A stretch of 7,093 bases of DNA from Syntrophaceae bacterium UBA1411 (GTDB lineage: Bacteria > Desulfobacterota > Syntrophia > Syntrophales > Smithellaceae): contig DBPV01000086.1 of assembly GCA_002304995.1 (NCBI GenBank), positions 1 to 7,093 on the forward strand, written 5' to 3'. Below, piece by piece: positions 1 through 5,648 of the stretch. The position numbers and the translations under genes were made by a program. Position 1 is the first letter of the stretch, and the number at the start of each line of letters is the position of its first letter. Below the pieces are notes generated by a model, which worked only from the letters and a program-made list of their open reading frames with translations, was not told the origin of the DNA and did not search any database.

Positions 1-461
1 ATCATATTGGCTCCGGCCTGATGTATGTCTTCGACGACGGGCTTGAAGGCCGCAGGCACGCTCTGTTGATAGCATTGGATCATCAGCGGCACGATGCCGC
101 CGGTCGGATGCACCGGCATGCAATCGGTGAAGATGAGGCCGATGCCGCCCCGCGCCTTGGACCCCCAGTAGTGCCTGTGTCGGTCGGAGGGTAGTCCCTG
201 CTCGCCGAAACCGGTGTAATGGGCCGTGCTCAGGATTCGGTTTCGCACCGTGAATGTCCCGATTTTAAGCGGCGTGAAAAGGTGCGGAAAATAGGGATTG
301 CCGTTGCCGCGGGAGATCTCCTTGCCGGGGAGCTTCGCGGCGGCGGCCGCGTTTCGGAAAGGAAGCCCCAGGGCTGCGCCGGTGACCGAGAAACCGGCCA
401 GTTTCAGCACTTCCCTGCGGTTCAAACGCCACTCTTGCTGTGCTTTCTTTTCCTCGTCCAT
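1..461 (-). CDS. Tat-exported Old Yellow Enzyme-family FMN oxidoreductase (N-terminal part, runs off the left edge)
   Basis: The reading frame is open from ATG at 461 to the window edge, giving the first 153 residues. A good Shine-Dalgarno (GGGAGGAAATT before ATG) fixes the start. The N-terminus has a twin-arginine motif (N14-R15-R16-E-V-L-K20), then a hydrophobic stretch and an alanine-rich end near residue 42, as in a Tat signal. The enzyme domain begins near residue 60 with the Old Yellow Enzyme / 2,4-dienoyl-CoA reductase signature: LFTPLKIGTFTVRNRI (61-76), a Tyr/Gly segment around 82-86, and ARGGIGLIFTD (103-113). Family members are FMN-dependent TIM-barrel ene-reductases or demethylases, and some carry C-terminal FeS and FAD domains; those parts lie outside the window. 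Most are cytoplasmic, so a Tat leader is unusual, though it suits a protein exported folded with its flavin. It follows the ADC-like gene by 21 bp and is probably co-transcribed with it. Family call is secure; substrate unknown. Confidence 0.88.
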   Translation of the reverse strand, partial: MDEEKKAQQEWRLNRREVLKLAGFSVTGAALGLPFRNAAAAAKLPGKEISRGNGNPYFPHLFTPLKIGTFTVRNRILSTAHYTGFGEQGLPSDRHRHYWGSKARGGIGLIFTDCMPVHPTGGIVPLMIQCYQQSVPAAFKPVVEDIHQAGANM

Positions 462-482
462 AATTTCCTCCCTGGGCGGCGA

Positions 483-1295
483 TCATTGGCCGGCTTCCTC
501 AGGCTTGCCGAAACTGAAGCCGTATTTGTTGCAGAAATAATAAGCCAGAACGATTTCCTGCACGCCGATGTCGAAAGCTCCGGGCCGCCAGTCTCGGTCT
601 CGGGGAGCGTTTTGGGGATGAGCGCTCCAGGATCCAGCGCCGGTGGCGACCTGGAAGAACTCCGGATACTTTTCAGACCACTCGAGCAGGGTGGTTTCTT
701 TCGAGCCGGCGGGTCTGGGTTTCACCAGCCGGCCTTTGAGGAAATTGACGGGAGGAATTCCCGCCAGGCGACGAAACCACTGCCTTTCAGCGTCCGTGAC
801 GGGATGGTTTCGCGTGTCGAGTAAGACGGTGAGAATCGTTTTGCCGGCGGCCTTCAGCGTTCCTGCAAAGACGGGCGGTTTCCGGTTAAACGCAACCTCG
901 GCCAGCACCTTGGGGTAGCCCAGATACTTGATCCCCGGGATGCGCGCCTCGTCCGACGTCACGGGCATGATGATACAATGCCAGATTTCTTTGCCCCTGT
1001 ATTTCGCCAGGAGGAAGATGGCTGCTTCCTGATAGGGTTTGATCGCCCAGGGGGCCATTTTGTAATAGTCAATCACAAAAGCCTGGACGAGCGGTTGATC
1101 CGGCAGATCGAAGACCTCGGGCAGGAGCGCCCGGTAGGACGCCACGTCTTTGGGCGTATAAAAAATCACGATTCCGTCGAATTCCCTGTACATCTTGTCT
1201 TCATTACCGGAAGAGGAAGCCGCGGTGCCGGTTGCAAAAAAGCAGGCCAGACCGATCATCAGGCATACTGCAAGAAAACGAGCCGATCTTTTCAT
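483..1295 (-). CDS. Acetoacetate decarboxylase (ADC) family protein with Sec signal peptide
   Basis: The product has 270 residues from ATG at 1295. An in-frame ATG two codons upstream (1301) lies only 1 nt from AAGGAG, whereas 1295 has 7-nt spacing, and the truncated upstream copy starts at the equivalent codon. Residues 1-26 form a signal peptide: MKRSAR, a hydrophobic core FLAVCLMIGLACFFA, then TGTAA as a signal-peptidase I site. The mature part has the ADC fold signature: FYTPKD.ASYRALLPEVF (45-62), a YQEAAIFL strand with Glu90, WHCIIMPVTSD (105-115) and GIKYLGYPK (121-129). Lys129 is in the place of the Schiff-base lysine of true ADC; the second lysine of the classical Lys-Lys pair is valine here. 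The family includes decarboxylases and aldolase/dehydratase-like enzymes of beta-keto acids, so the reaction is open. Export is odd for a normally cytoplasmic family. The gene sits between a broken copy of itself and a Tat-exported flavoenzyme. Confidence 0.87.
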   Translation of the reverse strand: MKRSARFLAVCLMIGLACFFATGTAASSSGNEDKMYREFDGIVIFYTPKDVASYRALLPEVFDLPDQPLVQAFVIDYYKMAPWAIKPYQEAAIFLLAKYRGKEIWHCIIMPVTSDEARIPGIKYLGYPKVLAEVAFNRKPPVFAGTLKAAGKTILTVLLDTRNHPVTDAERQWFRRLAGIPPVNFLKGRLVKPRPAGSKETTLLEWSEKYPEFFQVATGAGSWSAHPQNAPRDRDWRPGAFDIGVQEIVLAYYFCNKYGFSFGKPEEAGQ

Positions 1296-1312
1296 GGGCA
1301 TTCTCCTTTCAA
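1174..1312 (-). repeat. Direct repeat copy A (5' end of the ADC-family gene)
   Basis: This covers the ribosome binding site, signal peptide and first mature residues of the intact ADC-like gene. It aligns without gaps to 1521-1659 at a constant offset of 347 bp. A hand count gives about 20 mismatches in 139 positions, roughly 86% identity. Identity stops just upstream of the Shine-Dalgarno, so the promoter region was not kept in common. Confidence 0.85.
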
Positions 1313-1330
1313 GGGTCGTCTCTGTTGCCG

Positions 1331-1642
1331 TCAAAGGGTTTTCTTAATAAACGGTGATTTGTTGTCTGTGCTGCACATTTTAAAATTTTTTGAAGGTGTT
1401 TTCTTGTCTGATGTTGCGCAAAAAGTTTCCAATATTGCTTTTTTGCTGAAAGAACCTCTAAAGTGTTCCTTGACACACAGGAGGGCTTTTCTATACTTTG
1501 CCCCATAAAACAAATCCTTTCCGTCGCATTCCCTGGACATCTGGTCTTTATTTGCCGAAGAGGCAGCCGCGGCCGCGGTGGCAAAAAAGCAGGCCAGGCT
1601 GATCATCAGGCATACTGCAAGAAAACAAGCCGGTCTTTTCAT
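1331..1642 (-). pseudogene. Truncated 5' copy of the adjacent ADC-family gene
   Basis: This 103-codon frame starts with its own ATG at 1642 behind a good ribosome binding site (GAAAGGAGAAATAAC). Its first 46 or so residues closely match the start of the neighbouring ADC-like protein: MKR.A.FLAVCLMI.LACFFAT, then SS.N.D.M.RE.DG and FY. After FY the similarity fades; a short YR.ALL run may be a residual match. The remaining residues are basic, low in family character and resemble nothing I know, and the DNA there turns AT-rich. No decarboxylase core or catalytic lysine remains. The simplest reading is a tandem duplication whose second half was lost or decayed. The frame still opens with a complete signal peptide and ribosome binding site, so a small secreted basic peptide could be made, or translation here could affect the downstream gene 35 bp away. 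It is probably the first reading frame of the operon's transcript. Confidence 0.72.
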
Positions 1643-1659
1643 GTTATTTCTCCTTTCAA
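1521..1659 (-). repeat. Direct repeat copy B (5' end of the truncated ADC paralogue)
   Basis: This is the partner of 1174-1312, in the same orientation and ungapped. The longest identical stretches are in the signal-peptide core and around TTCTCCTTTC, the complement of the ribosome binding site. Weak similarity may continue left to about 1505, then is lost. Confidence 0.85.
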
Positions 1660-1730
1660 CTAAAATCTCTTCCTGTGTTCACAATAAACCAAATCAGCTG
1701 GTGTTTGGCTTTCAACACAAAACTTGATTT

Positions 1731-1763
1731 TAAAACCCCGGAAGGTTGCCCGCCCTTCCGGGG
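1731..1763 (-). terminator. Rho-independent terminator of the porin-like gene
   Basis: Read on the minus strand, a perfect 10-bp GC-rich stem (CCCCGGAAGG, 8-nt loop, CCTTCCGGGG; arms 1754-1763 and 1736-1745) is followed directly by TTTTAAAAT. It lies 75 bp past the porin stop codon and before the broken ADC gene at 1642, so the exported-enzyme cluster should need its own promoter in 1643-1730. I found no convincing -35/-10 pair there. The rest of 1764-1837 is plain except for ACTGACAGTT repeated at 1774-1783 and 1802-1811. Confidence 0.88.
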
Positions 1764-1837
1764 CGAAGAGATAACTGACAGTTGGTTTGTTTTGCCTGTT
1801 GACTGACAGTTATGGAGGCCTTGTTAAGAAGCTACCT

Positions 1838-3226
1838 TTAGAAGGTTAAAGTCAGCTTGTTAATGACCATAAAATTGTCTGCGACACTGCGGTTGACGGA
1901 TGTTGAACCTAAATAATAATCACCGACAAACCAGTATCCGGCGCCCAACATATAGGAGAGGTTGTTGGTAATCTTGTAGTTAGCGGTGGCATCCACTTCA
2001 TATCCGTAGTCTCGGTCCACCCATTCACCGTTCGGTGTCTTATCCGCCCTTGCGTAAGAGACGGACGCCATGATGTCCAGCTTGTCGATCGGCCTGATCC
2101 CGGCGCGCAGCGAGAAGAAATAGGCATTGGTCATGCCGGCGTTGTTGGTCGCCAAGTAAGGATTGTCCGTGGCGTTGGGATTCATGGTTCCGTCGTGTCC
2201 AGCCAGAGTGCCCGCCCAGTAATAACGGTCGAAATTGAACATGATCAGGCAAGGATTCCAGTCCGTACCACCGGTGAGAACGCCGCCTTCTTTCCTGTTT
2301 GCAGTTCCTTTGTCATCGCCTGCGATGTAAGCTACCGAACCGCCGATATAAGCAATTCCGAAGTCAGCTGTTGCGTCAATCCAGCCGGCGAAATTTTGCA
2401 GATCCACATCATCATGGGCGGTAATATGGTCGTCCCATTTCTGATACTTGCCAAAGCCGTACATCAGTTCAGCCTGCAGGGCGACAGGACCCATCTGCGC
2501 CTTAACATAGGGGATTCCGACGGTAAAATTCTGCAGAAATTCGCCGTAAGCCGGCGACCGGGGCAGGGCGGAGCGGAAATGCTTAAACAACAGACCGGCC
2601 TGAACCTGTTTACCCGGATAATTGACTGCCAGGGTATACATGTCGATATCCCTGTCTGTATTGGGTCCAAGAGGGCCGGTATATGGAGCTTTTGCCGTGA
2701 CATCGCCTTCCTTGAATTTCCCGAAATAGGCGATACACTGGACAGGGCCGACTGCACCGATATACTGAACTTTTCCCAATGGCACCGTACTGTCACCGAA
2801 CACAGTACCCCAGGCGCCATCATCCTGGTAGCCGGCGCGGAAAATGCCTATGGGCGAGATGTACTGAATATATGCCAGATCCCATGCTATGTTTTCGTTC
2901 TCTGCCACTGTCCCTGACGATGCCATGTCGGTGGATGTGCCGGGCATTGCCCGGGATGCCCCCCATGATCTTTCCATGATGTCCGCCCGGGTGATAAGGA
3001 ATAAACCCGGATGGACAATAAAAGTGGTGTTCAGGCGCAGCCTCTGGAAATAAAAGGCCGTTGAAGGACCATCGGCTGCCGTGTCCTTAACCAGGGAAGT
3101 GCGTTCCAGATACATACCTGCCGCGTAATACTCGCCGCTGAAAATCACATCCGCCGGCTGTGCCTGCACACTGAAGAAAACGATAACGAGCGTTGTCAAT
3201 AGAATAATCAATCCTGTCCTTTTCAT
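1838..3226 (-). CDS. Outer-membrane beta-barrel porin-like protein
   Basis: The product has 462 residues from ATG at 3226, preceded by a strong Shine-Dalgarno (AGGAGGGAAGA). A Sec signal peptide occupies about residues 1-25: MKRTG, the core LIILLTTLVIVFFSV, then QAQPA before DVIFSGEYY. The mature chain is built of alternating amphipathic strands rich in Tyr, Phe, Trp and Gly, joined by polar Asp/Asn/Gly loops. Examples are a repeated aromatic/glycine pattern near FGIAYIGGSVAYIAGDD and SVSYARADKT. It ends in INKLTLTF, a C-terminal phenylalanine strand recognised by the BAM machinery. These are the marks of a porin-type outer-membrane channel. I do not recognise a substrate-specific family; the style resembles porin-like proteins of deltaproteobacteria. 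The gene is monocistronic by its terminator at 1763-1731. Its role as an entry route for the substrate of the neighbouring exported enzymes is a guess. Confidence 0.8.
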   Translation of the reverse strand: MKRTGLIILLTTLVIVFFSVQAQPADVIFSGEYYAAGMYLERTSLVKDTAADGPSTAFYFQRLRLNTTFIVHPGLFLITRADIMERSWGASRAMPGTSTDMASSGTVAENENIAWDLAYIQYISPIGIFRAGYQDDGAWGTVFGDSTVPLGKVQYIGAVGPVQCIAYFGKFKEGDVTAKAPYTGPLGPNTDRDIDMYTLAVNYPGKQVQAGLLFKHFRSALPRSPAYGEFLQNFTVGIPYVKAQMGPVALQAELMYGFGKYQKWDDHITAHDDVDLQNFAGWIDATADFGIAYIGGSVAYIAGDDKGTANRKEGGVLTGGTDWNPCLIMFNFDRYYWAGTLAGHDGTMNPNATDNPYLATNNAGMTNAYFFSLRAGIRPIDKLDIMASVSYARADKTPNGEWVDRDYGYEVDATANYKITNNLSYMLGAGYWFVGDYYLGSTSVNRSVADNFMVINKLTLTF

Positions 3227-3322
3227 TCTTCCCTCCTGATATTGTTGATTAAAAATCCTTCTGCCGTTCCCGCAAACAGGCAGATTGCAAGAAAGGCTAC
3301 TTCATTGTTAACGTATATCTTG

Positions 3323-3346
3323 GCGGAGCTGACGTGATCAGCCCGC
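3323..3346. other. Hairpin of unknown role
   Basis: The arms GCGGAGCTGA (3323-3332) and TCAGCCCGC (3338-3346) pair over 9 bp with one bulged A and a 5-nt loop. On neither strand is it followed by a T tract, so it is not a standard rho-independent terminator. It could be a 3' stem of the ECF operon transcript or an operator upstream of the porin gene. Confidence 0.4.
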
Positions 3347-3493
3347 TAAAAAGATGTGCCTGGATCTGGAGAGGACCAGAGCGTGACAATTTTTTAAGCT
3401 GCGTTTTGGTTCAACGGTCGGAGACGTCGGCGGACAATGCCACACCACAAAGTTTCATTCACCTTGTCCATCGGCATTTTTATGGAAGACGTC

Positions 3494-3513
3494 GGAAGGT
3501 TAAGGAAGGTTAC
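3494..3513. repeat. Tandem 10-bp direct repeat in the gap upstream of the porin gene
   Basis: GGAAGGTTAA is followed at once by GGAAGGTTAC, a 9-of-10 match at one helical turn. Direct repeats with this spacing are typical binding sites for winged-helix response regulators. It lies about 270 bp upstream of the porin start and 60 bp past the end of the ECF operon. Chance is a real alternative at this length. Confidence 0.4.
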
Positions 3514-3574
3514 AAAAAATAGAAAATATTCCTGCGCAAAAGGACGCCAAAAGTCAAAAAGGAATAAATTGATT

Positions 3575-3997
3575 TCAGAATGGCCTTTGTCGGGACTTGA
3601 CGAGCAGTTCTTCCCGTCGATCACGCTTTTGAGCCTTTTCCTGCTCATGGGCAATAACCTTTTCATATAATTCAAGCTGGTCGGGACGCAGCAAAGGACG
3701 GATTTCCGAGCGCTGTTTTTCTATCAGCTGCTGATATTGGGGCTGGTACTGCCTGCGGACCACCAGCATCCCCAGAAGCATTTCTTTTACAATTTTATCA
3801 ACTTTTTCACGCTGAACGGTATCGAGGTTTAATTTTTTTGTCAGGTCTTTCATGACGATATCCTGGTAATAATTCCTCTCGCCGCTTTCATATTTTCTAA
3901 GCATCATTTTATGGCCGATTTGGTCTCCCAAAGCGCCGCAGACGACTCCCATTACAAAGATTACGACAACGCCGATGATTGCTTTTGTCTTTTTCAT
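3575..3997 (-). CDS. Membrane-anchored periplasmic Spy/CpxP/CnrX-like sensor protein
   Basis: The product has 140 residues from ATG at 3997. A GTG at 4006 in the same frame directly abuts GGAGG, while ATG 3997 has 9-nt spacing and starts 1 nt after the upstream stop codon, so it is coupled to that gene. Residues 5-24 (KAIIGVVVIFVMGVVCGALG) form an N-terminal membrane anchor or uncleaved signal. The rest is helical and charged. LTKKLNLDTVQREKVDKIV (52-70), then RPLLRPDQLELYEKVI (100-115), match the pattern of the Spy/CpxP and heavy-metal sensor families (a Leu-x-Leu-x3-Gln helix, later an IRPLL-x-P-x-Q turn). His29, Met31, Met32 and His117 could bind metal, but I cannot show that. By position and size it resembles CnrX of the CnrYXH nickel/cobalt system. 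Inferred role: detects an envelope signal and modulates the anti-sigma protein. Confidence 0.75.
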   Translation of the reverse strand: MKKTKAIIGVVVIFVMGVVCGALGDQIGHKMMLRKYESGERNYYQDIVMKDLTKKLNLDTVQREKVDKIVKEMLLGMLVVRRQYQPQYQQLIEKQRSEIRPLLRPDQLELYEKVIAHEQEKAQKRDRREELLVKSRQRPF

Positions 3998-3998
3998 T

Positions 3999-4295
3999 TT
4001 AGTCACCCTCCAGGTAAATCATCATTTGCACGCTTTCATAGGCATCGATGGGGCTCGACAGGTTGCGTCTTTCCTGAAAATTCAAAAAGGCGCTGATCAT
4101 GATGAGAATTACTAAGGGAATAGCCATGATCGGTGCCAAGCGCCATGTCCAGACGGACAGGGGCGCTTCCTTCTGGTGTTCTTCGGAAAGGCGAGCGGAA
4201 AGCCGGGATTCGAAACCCGCTTCAACTTCCTTTGCGTCGGGTCTTATGACCTTTGCGGCCTTGAAGAGTTGTTCAAGATTCCTGTTTTGTTTCAT
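3999..4295 (-). CDS. Single-pass membrane protein, probable anti-sigma factor
   Basis: The product has 98 residues from ATG at 4295, which overlaps the sigma gene's stop codon by one base (TAATG). An in-frame upstream start would lie inside the sigma gene and has no support. Residues 1-51 are hydrophilic and contain FESRLSARLSEE (28-39), an amphipathic helix of the type found in cytoplasmic sigma-binding segments of small anti-sigma proteins. One transmembrane helix follows (about 54-73, APIMAIPLVILIMISAFLNF), then a short outside tail of some 25 residues. There is no zinc-binding His-x3-Cys-x2-Cys motif, so it is not of the ZAS class. CnrY (about 95 residues, one membrane span) is the closest known design, but I claim similarity of architecture rather than sequence. 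The function is inferred mainly from position between the sigma factor and the periplasmic sensor. Confidence 0.72.
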   Translation of the reverse strand: MKQNRNLEQLFKAAKVIRPDAKEVEAGFESRLSARLSEEHQKEAPLSVWTWRLAPIMAIPLVILIMISAFLNFQERRNLSSPIDAYESVQMMIYLEGD

Positions 4296-4840
4296 TATGG
4301 CTCTTCGTCCTTGATTATTTTCCTTAAGATTTTTCTCGCCCGATATGCCCTGACTTTGACATTTGCTATGCTCCATCCTGTAAGGTCGGCAACTTCGCGA
4401 AGAGACTTTTCTTCCAGTTCAAGTAAGGTGATCACCAGCCGTTCCGGGGGCTTGAGCTTTACCAATGCCCGGTAAAGCATCCGGTAGGCTTCTTCTGCTT
4501 CTGATCTTTCATCCAATGTAAGATCGGCGATATCATACACCAACCCGCATTCCGTAAATGTTTTCACATGCTTTTTTTTTCGCAGGTAGTCATAACAAGT
4601 ATTGACCGTGATCCGTGAAAGCCAGTGTTCAAAAGGGGCATTTTTTTTATAGGATCCGAGATGAGCATAAGCCTTCAGAAAGACGTCCTGGCATATATCG
4701 TCCATTTCTTCTCTGATCCCCGTAAAACGTCCTGCCAGTCCAATCACCCTTTTTTTATGGTTAGTGACGAGCCGGACAAACGCCTCCGTGTCACCTTCGA
4801 GCGCAGCCTCCACTAGGCTTTGATCCGACGATTCTTTCAT
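4295..4840 (-). CDS. ECF-family RNA polymerase sigma factor
   Basis: From ATG at 4840 the product has 181 residues, a normal ECF length. Region 2 spans about 9-90: LVEAALEGDTEAFVRLV, DDICQDVFLKAY (47-58, the core-binding helix) and FEHWLSRITVNTCYDYLRKKK (70-90, region 2.4). Region 4 spans about 120-175: LVKLKPPERLVITLLELEEKS (126-146), then the helix-turn-helix LREVADLTGWSIANVKVRAYRARKIL. No sigma-1 or sigma-3 domain is present. The frame stays open to an ATG at 4927, which has a partial Shine-Dalgarno (GGAAAC) but would add 29 residues unlike the family; 4840 has a poor ribosome binding site but the typical ECF N-terminus MKESSDQSLV. The start is therefore uncertain, the family is not. It is the first gene of a coupled operon with its probable anti-sigma and a periplasmic sensor, and is presumably held at the membrane until the signal arrives. 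Confidence 0.93.
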   Translation of the reverse strand: MKESSDQSLVEAALEGDTEAFVRLVTNHKKRVIGLAGRFTGIREEMDDICQDVFLKAYAHLGSYKKNAPFEHWLSRITVNTCYDYLRKKKHVKTFTECGLVYDIADLTLDERSEAEEAYRMLYRALVKLKPPERLVITLLELEEKSLREVADLTGWSIANVKVRAYRARKILRKIIKDEEP

Positions 4841-4985
4841 TACAATCGGATCGCTGGTCAGAGTTGCTGCGCTTTTTACGGGAAGTTGTACACAAGCTGT
4901 CGGTTGCATTTTAACGCTATACAGCATTGCCGTTTCCGTTCACTTTATATGATTTTCTCTACACCGGCTCATCTATCTTCTATAA

Positions 4986-5013
4986 TAGACGTTGGAATGG
5001 CAACAAAAGTTAC
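4986..5013 (-). promoter_or_regulatory. Candidate ECF-type promoter upstream of the sigma gene
   Basis: On the minus strand GTAAC (5013-5009) is followed after 17 nt by CGTCTA (4991-4986). ECF sigma factors commonly read an AAC core at -35 and CGT or TCTA at -10 with 16-17 nt between, and often transcribe their own operon. The same -10 area also reads TATTAT (4987-4982), but no housekeeping -35 fits it. This is a pattern match only. Confidence 0.35.
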
Positions 5014-5095
5014 AATAAAATAAAAAAATATCTGCCTGATCAATAGTCGACTTCCCGGATCCCCGCATTCATAAATAATTACTTTTGTAGGCTTA

Positions 5096-5124
5096 TGTAT
5101 AGGAAAGGCAATTATGTGTGTCAA
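5096..5124 (-). promoter_or_regulatory. Sigma-70-type promoter for the ECF operon
   Basis: On the minus strand TTGACA (5124-5119) is a perfect -35 box, followed by a 17-nt spacer and TATACA (5101-5096), four of six matches to the -10 consensus. Transcription would start near 5089, giving a leader of about 250 nt to the preferred sigma start at 4840 or 160 nt to 4927. It is the best housekeeping promoter I see in the window. Two tandem 16-bp repeats abut the -35 box. Confidence 0.6.
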
Positions 5125-5155
5125 GAAGATTGTAGTTACAGAAGATTGTAGTTAC
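5124..5155. repeat. Perfect tandem 16-bp repeat next to the -35 box
   Basis: AGAAGATTGTAGTTAC occurs twice without a spacer (5124-5139 and 5140-5155), all 16 bases identical. The last base of the proximal copy, read on the minus strand, is the first T of the TTGACA box. That is where a class II activator or a repressor would bind. The 16-bp period puts the copies about one and a half helical turns apart, which does not suit the usual same-face arrangement, so a recent slippage duplication is an alternative. Confidence 0.75.
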
Positions 5156-5428
5156 GTGATACGGGGCGGATAATTTTTACCGTCCGAGTATGACGATCTG
5201 TGTCTTTTTACCCGATCTGGTGGAAACTCGGCGGTGTCCACCACTCCAATCCCTCTTTTAGAGCGAAACGGATCGTCATTGGAGGGCGCAGGTCGCTGCA
5301 ACTGCGTTTTTTGTAACTCGGGACAAGGTCTCCTGGCAAAGCGCTGCGACACGTTCTGCGTGCCAACGGCAGCGGGGCCTGTTTTTCGCGGCAGCAGGAG
5401 AGGCGCTTTTCATGATCACTGTTTTGTG

Positions 5429-5542
5429 TTAAAGTAAAAACACTTCAACCTCCGGGATGCTGCATTTTCTTAAGAGCTTCTTCATCTCACGGTTCGGGAC
5501 CTCAAGCGGAAAAGGAAAAGTGGAATTATTCTCATCGGCATT
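5429..5542 (-). pseudogene. Possible gene remnant resembling AAA-ATPase-like / PD-(D/E)XK nuclease proteins
   Basis: One minus-strand frame between stops (37 residues) reads like protein, with PLEVPNREMKKLL in its middle. A PNRE-V/M-x-x-x-L motif after a hydrophobic strand is familiar from the widespread AAA-ATPase-like / DUF1703 nuclease-superfamily proteins of anaerobes. There is no start codon ahead of it and no extension on either side, so at most this is a fossil. The match is short and from memory; chance is quite possible. Confidence 0.25.
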
Positions 5543-5619
5543 TCAGGATAGCCTGACTTACGAACGATTGAACGATTTCACGTTTTTTTAGCAAAGTTCA
5601 TAAGAACCGGTGTTTGTCA

Positions 5620-5648
5620 TTTTTTTTCAGTGAAAAAAAAAGGAGGGG
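5620..5648 (+). promoter_or_regulatory. T8/A8 palindrome directly before a strong ribosome binding site
   Basis: Eight T, then CA, G, TG and eight A (5620-5640) form a perfect inverted repeat centred on 5630. The last A run flows into the Shine-Dalgarno AGGAGGGG (5641-5648), 2 nt before the ligase ATG. The AGGAGG itself is unpaired in the simple fold, so the stem may shape access to it or merely be an AT-rich tract. Confidence 0.4.

Larger units (their letters stand above)
3227..3574. other. 348-bp non-coding gap between the ECF operon and the porin gene
   Basis: No reading frame here has coding character. It must hold the porin promoter on the minus strand. One weak candidate is TTTGCG, 17 nt, TTTAAT, which would leave only a very short leader before the Shine-Dalgarno; I would not rely on it. 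It also holds a hairpin (3323-3346), a tandem 10-bp repeat (3494-3513) and two copies of GACGTCGG (3423-3430 and 3488-3495). I see no rho-independent terminator for the ECF operon, which ends at 3575. Confidence 0.6.

Noticed and set aside
219..824. 201-codon plus-strand open frame opposite the OYE and ADC genes
   Set aside because: It is antisense to two genes with clear family signatures and signal peptides; its translation is Gly/Arg-rich with no recognisable domain.
1293..1334. Longer start for the ADC gene (TTG at 1334 or ATG at 1301)
   Set aside because: The TTG lies upstream of the ribosome binding site and the ATG at 1301 is only 1 nt from it; the signal peptide and the duplicated copy both point to 1295.
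2195..2917. 240-codon plus-strand open frame inside the porin gene
   Set aside because: It is antisense to the porin, whose signal peptide, strand pattern and C-terminal Phe identify the true frame; no ribosome binding site or domain supports the other.
5287..5312. Small hairpin followed by TTTTTT on the plus strand, as a possible sRNA terminator
   Set aside because: The stem is only 5 bp (6 with a wobble pair) with a 10-nt loop, and no promoter or upstream transcript is evident.
5152..5352. 66-codon minus-strand frame starting at GTG, upstream of the ECF promoter
   Set aside because: It has no Shine-Dalgarno, a very basic composition and no recognisable motif; it ends inside the tandem repeat.
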